This document shows positions 10,021 to 22,230 of a stretch of DNA of 64,000 nucleotides, one piece after another. The position numbers were made by a program, and so were the translations under genes. Each line of letters opens with the position of its first letter. Within the stretch, counting starts at the first letter, position 1. The DNA is from Archilochus colubris (Eukaryota; Chordata; Aves; Apodiformes; Trochilidae), in the NCBI GenBank assembly GCA_023079485.1, contig CM041108.1:3720001-3784000 (forward strand). The letters are read 5' to 3'. Below the pieces are notes generated by a model. It was not told where the DNA came from, did no database searches, and was given only the letters and a program-made list of their open reading frames with translations.

Positions 10021-13000
10021 TGAAGTAAAGTTTACTCCATGCTTCCACACAGGTTGGGTCCAAAAATGGCTTTGTCTCATTTTGGGGTGTTTGTCTTCAG
10101 ATGAGCTCTGCTCTGCTTTTGAGTGTGTTGAGCACTGAGGAGTCCAGAAGAGGCCAGTGGCCCTTCAGGTTGGGGATATGTCTGAAAGGTTTTGTGTCTG
10201 AAGCCACCCCTGGAACCAGTCAGCTTAGGATCTAAGCAGACAGGCACCCCCAGAATTAGTGGTCCCTGCAAATTTTCATAGGTTTGCCATCAGTCATTCA
10301 TTAGTATGGGTCAGATCTCTTTGCCAACAGTGAAATGGAGCAAAAAACCCCAAGAAATTCCTAGCACCCCTCAATTCCTATTTATATTCTCCCCTGAATA
10401 TTTTGCTTCAGTGCAGCCTTTGAATGGCATCACATTTAACTGCCATGCAAACCAAATCAAGCTCCAATGTTCAGTGGAAAATGGGGAAGTTTGAGGCAGC
10501 TTTTGCAGAAGCCAGCAGTGAAATGAGGATGGAATAAAACAGCAAGAGCAAACCCAGCAGATTTCTGCCTGCAGAATGTGTCTGAGAGGACACAGACAAA
10601 GCAGATTTCTGCCTGGGTTTTCTCACAGCCTGTCTTCCTGCAATTGCTCTGCAGATTGGTTCCTCTCTGGGATTTGTTTGCTGTGATGGATTGAGGTGAT
10701 TAAGATTGATGGCTTTAAAAGAACAGGTATTGATGACACATTTGTAAGGCTCAGTAAAAATTGTGAGCCTGGCAGATACGGGGGAAGCCTTCAATAATTT
10801 TCTTTTATTATTGCTCTTCGTGGCATGAAGCTGGGCTGTTTGCAAGACAAGTGTGACAGGAGGTCAACAGCTGCCCAGGATAGGTGTTGCACTTTCAGTC
10901 CCTTTCAGTTCATTTGTGAAGCATGAGCTTGTTTTTAGACCACTCCAGGAGAAGGTGAGCTCTAACCTGTGCCTTGGGGGATGTCAAACATCATTTCTGG
11001 ATGAGATCTTGAGTGTATAGAGAGGTAAAGTCCTTGAGTGTGCTGTCCATCTGTCCCTGCTGTACCCTGGTGGAGGATGCAGAATGTCTTCAGGGCAGAG
11101 AGTGGGGGAAGGGTGGGAAAACCCCAGAAATCAACTTCCAGACACAAATACAATATGGACAAGTCATAAACATTATTAAAGCAAGTCTGTCCCTGCAGGG
11201 CAGGTTTTTCTTCATAATGCTTTCCTGATTACGCTTCCGCAAAGCTGGGGAAGTGAATAGGGGGCTGATTATCCATGGGCTATGATCTACATCAGGGTAA
11301 AACTGTTTCCATTGTATGTGAGGAGAGAACTTTGCATATTTACTAGAAAGGGAATAGCCATCCTGCTTCTTATTCTGTCTTCAGATTCACAGTGGGCCTG
11401 ATCCAAAACACAGCAATGTCAATGGGATTCTTTGTTTGGGCTTTTCATGTGTCCCCCATTACCATTGCAAAACCTGCCCTGTTTATCATCTTAAATACAC
11501 ATGCCAGAAATGGACCTTGTGCGTGATTAAAAACTCCAGGCTGGTTCCTCAAAACCACTTTGGGATATAGGTGGATCCATGGATAGGCCACTAGGAACTC
11601 GTTCTGCAAAGGCAGAACGTAAGGGGGGGAAAAAACCCACCAAAAACCCCTCAAATAAATGAAAAATTACTGACTGTGACAAATTACAGAGTTGTTTCTA
11701 ATTGTTTTTTCTCAAAACCTCCCAAATCCAAGTCCTTTTCCATCATGCTTTCTTGGAAGTTGCCTGGCTTGTCTTGAATCCCTCTGACTGGGTTAAAGAT
11801 TTCATGGCAGTGCTCACTGCTGGGAGCCCCAGATGGGTCTTTGGTCAAGAGTCAGAAAGAAGAATAAGACTTTGTATGAAGTTTTATGTTGGCAAGTATG
11901 TCATGTAAAAGGCCACCTAAAAATCTGCTAAGAGTCAGAGCAGCAGAAACTTTTTAAACAAATGCACAAGGTGCCTTAGTTTCATCATTGAATTATGACA
12001 GAGTTTTCCCCAACATCTTAATTAGCAGTCATTTACTAAGCATTAAACTGTCTTTTCTGCTAAATGTAAAGATCAGTGCTAGGAGCTATACATTCTGGAA
12101 GGTAATTGCACCATGTAATTCTGGTGCTTCAACAATTTATACTGAAATATTGATGGATATGTTCCAACATTCTTTTTTCTTTTTTTTTCCCCCAGCCATA
12201 TTTCATAATCTTGTAAATATCTCCCTTCTGAAAACTTTATACTAAAGTACAAATCCTCTTATGTAATGGAAGTTGAATGCATCTGGATACTGCTAACCAA
12301 ACCAAAGTGTTTCAGACTGATTTCTATTTTCAGAAGTAAAAGAAATCATTAGCAGAAAGTATTGGAAGTCTGAATTTAGGAGGGATGTGCTGTAGCAGAA
12401 GGGCATGACTAAGGAGTCTTGAAAAGCTAAGGGCTCCACTTTAATATTAGAAATAGGAAGTATCTATTCTAATTTTCATTAACATAAGGAAAAAAACCTT
12501 CATTTTCCAGTAGAAATCTAATGCTAAGTGACACCAAAAACTCCTTAGGAGAGTCACTGCAGTCTTACTGTCTGTGCTGTGGTTCTGCCATTAACCAAAG
12601 ACTTGTAAAATGAGATTGAAATGCAATGAAGTTACAAGAGGAAAGGAGCAGTGTCTCAGAGAACAGTGGATGGACAAGGAGGTAGTTCAAGTGGGTTATA
12701 TATTTCTCATGAAAATGAAACTCTGATAAAGCAAATAGCACTCATTAAAGAGAAGTCAGGCTAAAGCGTTTGGGTTTTGGATGTATATGAATTCTGCAGA
12801 AAGCTCCTGGGTTTGCTTTAGGAGGAATCTGTTGGCTGACTCCAGAGCTCTGCCTCAGGCTGTTGGGTTAATTAGCAGAGTTGGGTTGAAGGTTTTTACC
12901 TTCAGCTCTGCCACTCTTCCTAGTGTGTGAGCAGAATGGAGAAAGCCCTGGGAAATTCAGTGTATATTCCTTGAATTTGTTTCAGTGTCCTGTTATTTGT

Positions 13001-13627
13001 GTGCTTCCAATGCAGTCAGTTCCTGGTGTGTTATTCCATTCAGCATCCCAGGCTGTGGTGTTTTTCTGCTCACCTTCAGAGGTGCCTTTCCTACCTTTGT
13101 CTGACAGTATTTTTTTTTTTTTCACACATCTTTTCCTCTCTATATCTCTTCTTTCTGCACCCTGTCACATCTGCTAAAGAATTCAGCAGCACTCACAGAA
13201 ATGCTGAGCCCAGCAGTCCTGGAAAGTCCCTGTTGCTGAACAGGAGGCATGGATCAGCTTTCCTTCCCCTTCAGCCCTTGGTTTTTTTGGGAAGACCACA
13301 AAGATGGATGCTTACTGGGATAATGGCAGTGACATTTGCTCAGCAGGAACTATCACACAGGTCTGCAGTCACCATCCCATGCTGATGCCTGCCAGGCCAT
13401 GAGAAACCTGGTGTGCACTGGTGTCCCAAATTCAGGATCCTTATCCCATTGTGTCTGCTGGGGATTGCTCCAACTTTCCCCCTCAGCTGGGAGGTTGCAC
13501 AACCAGTTAGTGACCACCCAGGGCTGTTCTGTTCAGGCCAGATGCCATCTTCTCTGGGCCAGTTTACAGATCATGCCTTGAACTGTGCCAGACCTGCTGT
13601 TTGTGGTTCCTTTTTATGAGTTTGGCT

Positions 13628-13677
13628 AAAAAAAAAAAAAAAAAAAAAAAGAGATATATAGATATAGAGATATATGT
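13628..13677. repeat. A23 run followed by GATATA-type simple repeat
   Basis: Twenty-three A residues (13628-13650) lead directly into a degenerate GATATA stretch. It could be a retrotransposon tail that later gained a microsatellite, but no element body is recognisable upstream. Confidence 0.9.
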
Positions 13678-15599
13678 ACCAGTAGGGTTTGCATTACAAT
13701 GGGATACCCAGTAGATGATCCTTGGGGATTATAAGGCACCCACTACTCTTCTTGGCATCCAGGAGGGCTGGCAATTCCCATGCCTGTCTTCCTTTTGCAA
13801 ATCTTTGAGTTTCTTTTTGGCACACATATGTAATGATGCAAATGCTGCCAAAGCTTCTTGTAGAATAGATGACATTTATATTGTTATGCAGTTTGCTGAT
13901 CTAAACATGCCATTGCCTTGCCTTGCTAGCCCAGGGCAAGTGCTAATCAGCTTGTTTGGTGGGCACCATGCCATCTGAAAGGGTGAGCACAAATAGAGAC
14001 AGTATGTGCATCATCTAGGAGTGTTGCAAGAAGATGATTCCCAGCTGAGAGCATCCAAATGTGTCTGTCTCCTGAGCTTGCATGCTGGCACGTAAAAGAG
14101 AAGTGACAGCACTGAATAGAATGTCTTTGGAATAAATCAAGATTATATTGCTTAGCTGCTTCAAGCTAGTTTTCATTATATAGGTCACTGATGTAAAATG
14201 GCAAAGCAGCAGTGGAAAGGACCCAGTTCACTGCTTTGGATCTGCTGAGGATCCAGCCCTTCTCTGGGAGCTGCTTTTCCTTCTCATTTTGCCCTCTGGG
14301 GCATCACCAAAGGCTGTCTGGTCAGGAAGGCAACACGCAAGGCAAGGACTTCAGGTTTCTCATTGCCCTCCCAGCTCTGTCACTGACATTTGACACTGGT
14401 GCAATTTGCCCTGGCAGTATCTGTGTGCTTTGCTTCACCTGGTGTCTGTGCCAGGGCTTTTATTTAATTAGTACCTTAGTAGTAAAAGCTTTAATCAAGG
14501 TTTGCTGGAATGGCAGGCATGGTGGAATAGTTCACATGCCTGGAGTGTTGCAGTGGATGGTCATGGCTCTTTGGCAAAAAAAGTACAGAGAAAAAAAAAG
14601 GGTTTCTTTGTTTGCTTTATACCCATTTTCTTGCTTCTCTATTCCTCAGATTGGATTTTTCTGTTCAGTGGCTATGATGTATAAACAATTACATTTGAAA
14701 ACCCCTGAAGATGCACTGGAAGTGGATACTCAGATGAAATAACAGGGGACTTTGGATGTACAAGTGCAACTCTAATAGCTGGCTTGAATTTGTTTTGGTA
14801 ATCTGGCCCTTATCCCAGGCTTTTTGAAAGATAATAGTTGTTAAAAGAGAGGTTTTCATTCACTATAGCACACACTTTATATTTCACTGTGTAACCTCCC
14901 ATACTCTCAAGGCAAACAAATTACAGAGCTAATTGCTGAACTCTGCTGATACAATACTTTAAATGGGTTATGTTAGGTAAGAGTTTATGTTCAAAAAAAG
15001 AAGAAATGTTCTCGAGGAAGATTATTGTTTAGGGAATATTGATTTGTGTGAGTTAATGTTTTCAATTCAGTTGATAGTTAAAAATGGATACTTAAGCCAT
15101 GTTTTTAGTGTAACATAAGTGCTTCATTAGTATGAACCTAGGGTGCAAGCTGAAGTCCATTTTTTGTGCTTGGTTTTTTTAAGTCTTTAAGCTGCAGTTG
15201 GCATTGGGTCAAACTGTGCCACAGGTTTTCTTTTTAATTGAAAAAAAAGCAAAACTTACATGGACATGGAGATGGATGGCTTTGAAGTTCTTACTGCTAC
15301 TTATTCATATCAGAGAACGTTCTCCATCTTCTGTGTCAGTAAAATTAGGGGACCTAATTTGTTGATGTTGATGCTCCTTCTTGACACAGAAATGAACTTG
15401 TTTCTGAGATCATTAAAACCAGTTTTTAGTTTATTTTTCATCCACCATCCTGCTCAGAAAATCGACTTATTTGTGAAGTCCTTAATTAAGAATGAAAATA
15501 TAGTGTTAGGCAGTGCTGTCATTTTCTTACTACCCCTTCAGCAAAAACCTCTTGCAATGTGGGGCTCTGAGGCTCCAGGACAGGTTGTCAGTGACAAGG

Positions 15600-15627
15600 A
15601 TCTAAAAACCTGCATCTAAAAACCTGC
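15600..15627. repeat. 14-bp perfect tandem duplication
   Basis: ATCTAAAAACCTGC occurs twice back to back. Confidence 0.95.
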
Positions 15628-16573
15628 CCAGGGACTTGAAGTCAGATGAGTCACATGTTGCATGGTCCAAGTTTAATCCCAAAGAGAATGTTACAACACA
15701 GGAAGAAACCCCTGAAAATAACAGGAATTGGTACAGTATTTGGGCCATAAACACAGGTTAGAACAGTTTGGGTATTTGCTTTAATCCTCTTGGATTCTAT
15801 TTTGAATTGCAATGTTCCTGCTTGCTAAACCACTTTCCATTTTTGCTCTCTTTCACCATGACATAAGGAGGAGGGATATTTTGGAAACTGGAAAACTGCC
15901 ACTTGCACCAGAATGGCATGCCACTAATTTTTGCAGCTTTTTTGAACTGAGCATTGTCACTCTGGTGTCTCTGTCAGCCTCTTCTTCTAGGATTCCCCCA
16001 AGACATCCCCACCCTCCCACAAGGCAGGACATGCCCCAGGTTCCAGGGCTTTTGTTCTCAGCAGGCTGTGTTGCCTCACCTGCTGCAAAATCAGGAATTG
16101 GAAATGATGAACTGAATATCTGAGAAGGTGAGGAGGTTTGGGTTTATGGGTTCTTCCTCTCTTAGGAGCAGCAGAACAGAGACAGTGGACCCAAACCTTG
16201 CCAGAAGATCAGGAGAATGAGCACATCCTTAGTCTAGACAGGATGAAAAATGACTCTGCAGTGTGTATTCCAAAGAAAAAAAATAAGTAGGAACTTCAAA
16301 ATGTTCCAACTTGCCATGAGGACATCCTCTGTGAAGGGTTTGGCAGTGAAGTGGTGAGGAACCATTTGTGCAGTGGGATGGTTGGGTTGGAAAAGAGGTG
16401 CTGGTGACTGTTCCTAGCCAGGAAAATCCCTGCTCCTGGACATCTCAGTGGCTGATGTTGCACAGTAGCTCCTGGTGAAACAACCTGAGTGCTGGGGAAG
16501 AGCTGGAAATGAAGCTTGATTATTTTTTTTCCTTTTTTTCTCCCCAGTGTAATGAAATATTCCAAGAGTCCTG

Positions 16574-16605
16574 CTTTGCAGCTTTGCTTTGCTTTGCTTT
16601 GCTCT
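16574..16605. repeat. (GCTTT)n microsatellite
   Basis: Four perfect GCTTT units at 16581-16600 with imperfect units on either side. Confidence 0.9.
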
Positions 16606-18691
16606 GCCAGATGTTTGGGTGTGGGTTAGCAGGTGGGACAGGGTGCCAGGTTGAGGGAGAATCTCAAAATGTGTCCAGTGACATAGTGAAGCCTCTTTCA
16701 CAGAGGGGTAAACTCATCTCACTTTTACTTCTTTATTTTTGTCCTTTTCCCTTGGGGCAGAACTGTGGGAATGCCATTTAGTGAGCTTTAGGGAAGGCTT
16801 GGAAGAGGAAGAAAAAACCCCTCCTGTGTCCACTTGTTTCTTAGGTACACCACAGTGCCCACAGCTACTCTCACCACTCCCAGACAAAGTTTGTGTAACT
16901 CCTAAAATAATTTCATTCCACTGGCCCACAAATATTCCCATTTGGTCAGCCTTATATAGAGTAATTACTGTTTAACATGGCACTGCAGCTGGGTCAGGGC
17001 TTATTTTGGGTTATGAGGTATAAAAAGCTGTTTGTGAAAAAAAAAAAAAAGAAAAAAACACTGTTTGTCAACCTGTCATTCTAAACAAATGAGTTTAGAA
17101 ACTTGTTAGTTTACTTATTCCTTTTTACGTGTTTTGCTTGAAGAGTCAGCATTCATGAGAGTGCTGGCATCAGTGCCAAAGGCACCCAGCCTTCTCCTGC
17201 TGGCTTATTTAGATAGATTTGCACTTCAGTTACCAAAAAAAATGTAATTATTAGGTAGCCAGGTGTTGTGGTGATCCTGAGTGAGTTTTGTGGGGTGGCA
17301 CAGGCTCGGGCAAAGGGTCAAGATTGAAGCAAATGAAGAGGTGGGAGGGTCATTTTCAGGAGCAGGGATGGGTGGGAGGAAGCATCTTGAGGGAAGAGTC
17401 TTGGCCCTGAGCTTCCATCCAAAGAGATCTTTGCATTTTCTGTGCCTGGAGTGCTTGCACAGAGCCTGCACTTCATTCCCACAGCTCTGCTGAGGTGTAA
17501 TTAGCAATTTTTTTCAGATCATATTGAGTCCAACATCAAAGTTCCTCCTCATTTTAATGGCTTTGATAGATACATCCATCTATGCCTGGATTTTATGTTG
17601 GTGCATATATGGATATATATGAGTGTGTTCTGCAGGGAAAAAAGGCAAATACAGCTACGTGTGTGCATGTATCATTTCTTCTCTGCTACTAAAATACAGG
17701 TGTCTCTGTGGGAAACAAGTTGTTCAGCTGTTTATTGTACAAGAGTTCAGGAAGCTGAGAGTATTATGTTCCCTTACACCATTTCCCATGCTGGCTTGGT
17801 CATTTCACCTCAAAAATCAGCAGCCCAGTCTGTTTCACAGAAGACCCCAACGTTTGTAGTCATCATAGGAAAGAATGTTGTCCACTGGGAGAGAGCAAGA
17901 GGCTGTGGATCAGAACTCAGGGCTTGGTTGTCTTTTTCTCCTTAATTTATATCCTGGGACAACTCTTAGCACTTTTCTGTGGCTCTGTTTAATAGCAAAA
18001 AGGGACTAGAAATATTGAGTTACCTAGCAGAGAACTATTTAAAGGCAAAATTGAAGTTTGGAGACCTTTTACTGGCCTTTGGCATCAGAGAAGTTGAGCA
18101 GTTATGAGAAGTCTTCCTGGGGTCTCACTTTATTAACTTAATGAGAAATTGTATTAATGAAATGGAGCTGGGAAGCAAACCAGGAGCAGGTAGACAGAAA
18201 TCAAATCCCTTCATGGACAGCTGTACAATGTAAGGATGTAAGTAAGGATGGCTGTATCCTTGGGGTTTTCTTTCTTGTGGAAGATTCTGAAATGCCTATG
18301 GAAAATATTTTCCACTCTATAATAAAAAGAAGAAGACAACTGACATTTCAGTAATTTTTCGGGTGAGATAAATCTGAAAAGAAATACATTGGAAGTTAGG
18401 AAATCTTTCAGACTGGAAATCTGAAACAAATTGATCCTGGGAACACTCACTGTTGGCTCAGGATTTTCTCTCAGGTTTCTTGGCTCCTTGTTCCCAGTCA
18501 GCTCTGCCAGACAGGTGGTGATAGGCAGCCTGAAAGCTCTGAGCTCTAAGCTTTGGACCAGAAGCAGATCCATCTTCATAAGCAGAATTATGATAGGGAA
18601 ATATTGCTGTGGACACAATTTTTTCCTCCCAGTCAGCTCATCCATCATGTTGTTCCTTACATTCATGTGTTTCTTATTCCTGTTACTCCAG

Positions 18692-18785
18692 GTTGTCCCT
18701 GCTGGGTGTTGGAGGGGAAGAAATGGACATTTTTCCTGCTGAGGACAGCTACAACGTGGTGCTTCAGGACAGCAAAAGTTGCCAG
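18692..18785 (+). other. candidate exon, 94 bp
   Basis: Acceptor TTCCTGTTACTCCAG is followed by 94 bp and then the strong donor CAG|GTAAGG. One frame, starting at 18693 with one leading base, is open across the segment and ends on a complete codon; its centre reads EEMDIFPAEDSYNVVLQD. A second frame is also open, so the open reading is weak evidence. A 202-codon open frame on the opposite strand (18211-18819) overlaps it. I recognise no protein family. It could be a coding exon, a lncRNA exon, or a chance pair of splice-like motifs. Confidence 0.25.
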
Positions 18786-21183
18786 GTAAGGAACCACACC
18801 TTCCACTCATCCTGAGCACCCAAAAGTGACCTGAGCACCCTGAGGGTCATAGCAGCCTAGGATATAACATCCCAGCTCTGTGGGGGATTTTTCCTGCATG
18901 TTCATGGTAAGAATCTGTTCTCCTCTCTAATCTAATAGCTCCAGATAAATGTTGTTTTGTAGGCACTAAGAGGAAGGACAAAACAAGTTTGATTGCTGGC
19001 CATCAGGGACCATTTTTTTTCCCATTGTAGGCTGCTTCTTGAATTAGTCTGAAACAGCTTTCATTTTATTTGAAAGGCTTTTATTGATCAGAAAGGCTTC
19101 GTTCATAGGCTCAATCCTCTTGAATGGCTGAAGCAAGCTTAACTCATAATAGGAGTTCTCATTTGAGTTTATTTTTGTCATCTTGGTTGCTGCTAAATTT
19201 CATGCTTTTCTTCTCTGTAAGGGTATCTGGAAAAGAGGCACATGGTTTAGGGATATATGTATATATATATTAAAAAAAAAAAGTGTAGGTTTCTTTCCAG
19301 TCCATTAATTTTCTTTCATGGAGCTCTGTACCAGTTTGAGTGCACAATTGGGAGGAATCAAAATACAGACATTTAGACTATTACATAAGATCAAAAAGAG
19401 AACAGATTTGTTTTGAAGCTGGCTATAATGTATTTGTCCAAAGTCATGAACATTTTTGAAAGCTCTGAACATTCTTCCTGTTCTGCCTCAGGATGAAACT
19501 TAGATGATATGGACCTGAGAGAAATCCCAAAATACTTGAAACCATTTAAGTAACCACAGACGTAACTCAGAGTCCTTACTGAGTGAGGCCAAGCAGGGAT
19601 TTGAACCTGATATTTATGTGTGCTCTTTTCTTCTCTTCCCTCCTTTTAACTTGAAGTCCCATATTGTATTGAAGCAACCATCCCCTTTCATAAAAATTGA
19701 TTTATTCAGGTCAGACACTCAGGATTTTTTTAATGGAAAGAGTGTTTTGCATCCAACCACCCCTACCCTTGATATCAACAAATAGGTGGCTGTGGAAATT
19801 TCCATAGAAAAGTTTCCCAGTGGCTTGCTTCATGATTGTATTATTTTCCAGCAGTTCAAGTTATGACTCTTCCTAATCAAACCTCTGTATAATGGAAAGG
19901 AAAGAGAACAAATGGACTGTCCAGGCTAGGTAGATCTAGTGTTTAGGGGGCAGCATCCATCCAGCCACATGGATGGGTGGGTTCATTGACCTCTTGTAGT
20001 CTGTATACATGAGCTCCTGCTGCTTCCAGTCACTCACAGTCCTGAACAGAAAAGGAAACACCAGTTTTTTCTTCTGCAGTCCGGATGCTGACTCACCTGT
20101 GTGGGGAAAGAAAATAGCCCAAGGGTTTCTATTTCCCCAGTGTCCTGGGGGTGTTTCATCACCTGCCTCACTTGGGCAAGTGAAACTGCCAAGCTTGAAG
20201 TCCTGAGGCCAGTTCAGGAGTGACTTCAGGTGGTTGTGTGCTTGCTGGCTGAGAAATTCAGGTTTGGTTGGTGGCTGGTTCCCAACATCCAACTGTTCTT
20301 CAGGGGTGCTTTGTTGCTGTGTGGTGTCTGTGCACTCCTGTTTTCCTTGTGGTTGGAAAACTGTCCCAACATCTCTGCCTTTTCTTTGCATCTGCTTCCA
20401 GACCTTCACCTGCTCTGGGGGAGGACTGGTGAGCTGTCCCACTGCTCCTGGGTTTTCCTGTTGGGAAGGGATGTTGGCAGGGATGCTGCAGATGAAGAAA
20501 CTCCTGTTCCCATATCATCTGCCATCCTGGTTCTATCCCAGGAAACCTTCCCTGGCCTCTGCAGTGTTCCCATGCCCCCTGCCTGCTCTAAAAGGACTCC
20601 AGATACCTTCAACCAAGAAAATTCCTAAAACCTTGCTGGAGAGGGCATTGCTTATGGGACTGCAGAAAAGATTTCTCCCCTGCTATGCACCTTTTCCTTA
20701 TTTTTAGAGCTGGCTGCCCTGCTGGGTACCCAAGCTGGGGACACCAGAAAAGATGCTTGCTCTGTGCTTCTCCATCAGGGCTCAGGCAGGAGGATGCTGC
20801 TGCTCCTTGAATCCTGCTGCTTTCCCTGCAAGGTCAGGATCTGCTTTTCTCCTCAGGTAGAGCCTGGTCTGAAGTTCAGGATGGGCACCAGCTGCCTTTG
20901 CTGTGCTCTCAGGATGCCACCTATGCTCACCTCTTGGCCAGGACAGCTAATCCCACTTTATCTGACTGCAGAGACATAGGCAGATAGAGGGACTGAATGC
21001 AAATGTGGCATCACCCAACCCTGCTCCTTCTCACAAACTATTGATTACGTGGCTGATTTGCTCTCCCCTGGCCATAAGCAGAAGCCAATAGGGTGAGGAG
21101 GAGGCAAACCTGTCATGATCATTCGATGCAGCTGCTGAGCAAATGAGAGGAGAAAGCCTATGGATTGGGCTGGGAGAGAGCAA

Positions 21184-21195
21184 GGGGGGGGGGGG
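21184..21195. repeat. G12 homopolymer
   Basis: Twelve consecutive G residues. Long G runs are rare compared with A/T runs in this window, which otherwise has only G10 at 58596-58605. Confidence 0.95.
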
Positions 21196-22009
21196 AGAAA
21201 CTTCTTAGCAACAGCAGAAAGCAACTCTTTCCCCCTCCCACCCTGCAAGCATGCTGGAAAGTTCCTGGTGCTGTTCCTGAATGTGTTTGTCTCTCTCATG
21301 CCAAGTTTGTACGTGATTTGTGTGACTTTGCTGCATCTGTCAGTTTGCCCCTTTTCTCCACAATCCTTTGGACAGGATAGAAGGGAATCTGTTACTCATT
21401 TGTCATACTAAAACCAACTAGTGATCTCAAGGTGAAGGGATCTGCTGCTGGTTTATTTCTGAGTAAGCCCTGAGGGAAAGAAATAAAAATATTGGGGTTT
21501 TATTGTTTTATTATGGAAGGTATCTTCCTCTTGGCAACTTTCTGAGGCTGGTGTTGAAACAGTCAATTTCTTGCCAGTCTGTTGTGACAGTAGGAGCTGG
21601 AGACCTTGGCTGTGACCTCATCTCTGCTAGAGAGCCTTCATCCAAAGCCAGGTGAATCCCTGTGCTTAAAATCCAGACCCCTTTGTCAGGTTGCTGGGCT
21701 CTTAGGGCTGGGAATTAGAAGAAAAGCTTTCTCACTCCAGCCCTCCCTGTGATCTGTGGGCTGAGCCAAGCCAGTCCAAGGCACCATACTGCTCTGCCTC
21801 TTATCTGCCTTACAGCAGGAAACGTTGTCTCTTTCTCTCTGCCTCTCTCATGCTCCATCTATCATTGGTTTAGCCAACCAAAAATGAAAATGACAGTTCA
21901 ATTTGTCCAAACCTTTTGAACATTTATTGGAACCAAAGATTGGCACTTTCAGGGCTCCCTTGAAAATGACCTTCCCTGTCCTCCTCTCACCTGCTGCCTC
22001 CTCCTGCTC

Positions 22010-22230
22010 ATGAGCAGTCACACTTTATCTCACTGTTTGCATGCTGATAACAGAGAATTTGTTAGTCCTGCATCTGTTGGGACAGTGGGGACAATAATAG
22101 AAGCACCATCGGGACCCATATTTATTGGTCTTAGGAGTGTGTCCAATAATGTCTGGGTCAGGGAGCCTTTAACTGCAGTGTCAGGGAATTTAGTCAGCTG
22201 TCATCACTTCTTAATTAAAAATAGCTGAGC
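22010..22230. promoter_or_regulatory. possible conserved noncoding regulatory block
   Basis: Dense transcription-factor-like words: GGACAATAATAG (SOX-like core ACAAT), CCAATAAT, CAGCTGTCA (E-box joined to a TGTCA MEIS/TGIF-like core) and CTTCTTAATTAAAAATAG (homeodomain TAAT cores). No exon signals. The call is inference from motif density only; conservation is untested. Confidence 0.2.

Larger units (their letters stand above)
8887..18691. other. largely unique noncoding DNA
   Basis: About 9.8 kb without a recognisable gene. Entries inside it are a hairpin (9995-10020), an A23 run with a GATATA stretch (13628-13677), a 14-bp tandem duplication (15600-15627) and a (GCTTT)n microsatellite (16574-16605). 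A 15-bp direct repeat GCAGATTTCTGCCTG lies at 10557-10571 and 10601-10615. The longest open frame (14212-14742, 176 codons) has no recognisable domain. Confidence 0.5.

Noticed and set aside
18211..18819. 202-codon open frame on the minus strand
   Set aside because: No recognisable family and no exon-intron signals. Noted only because it overlaps the candidate + strand exon.
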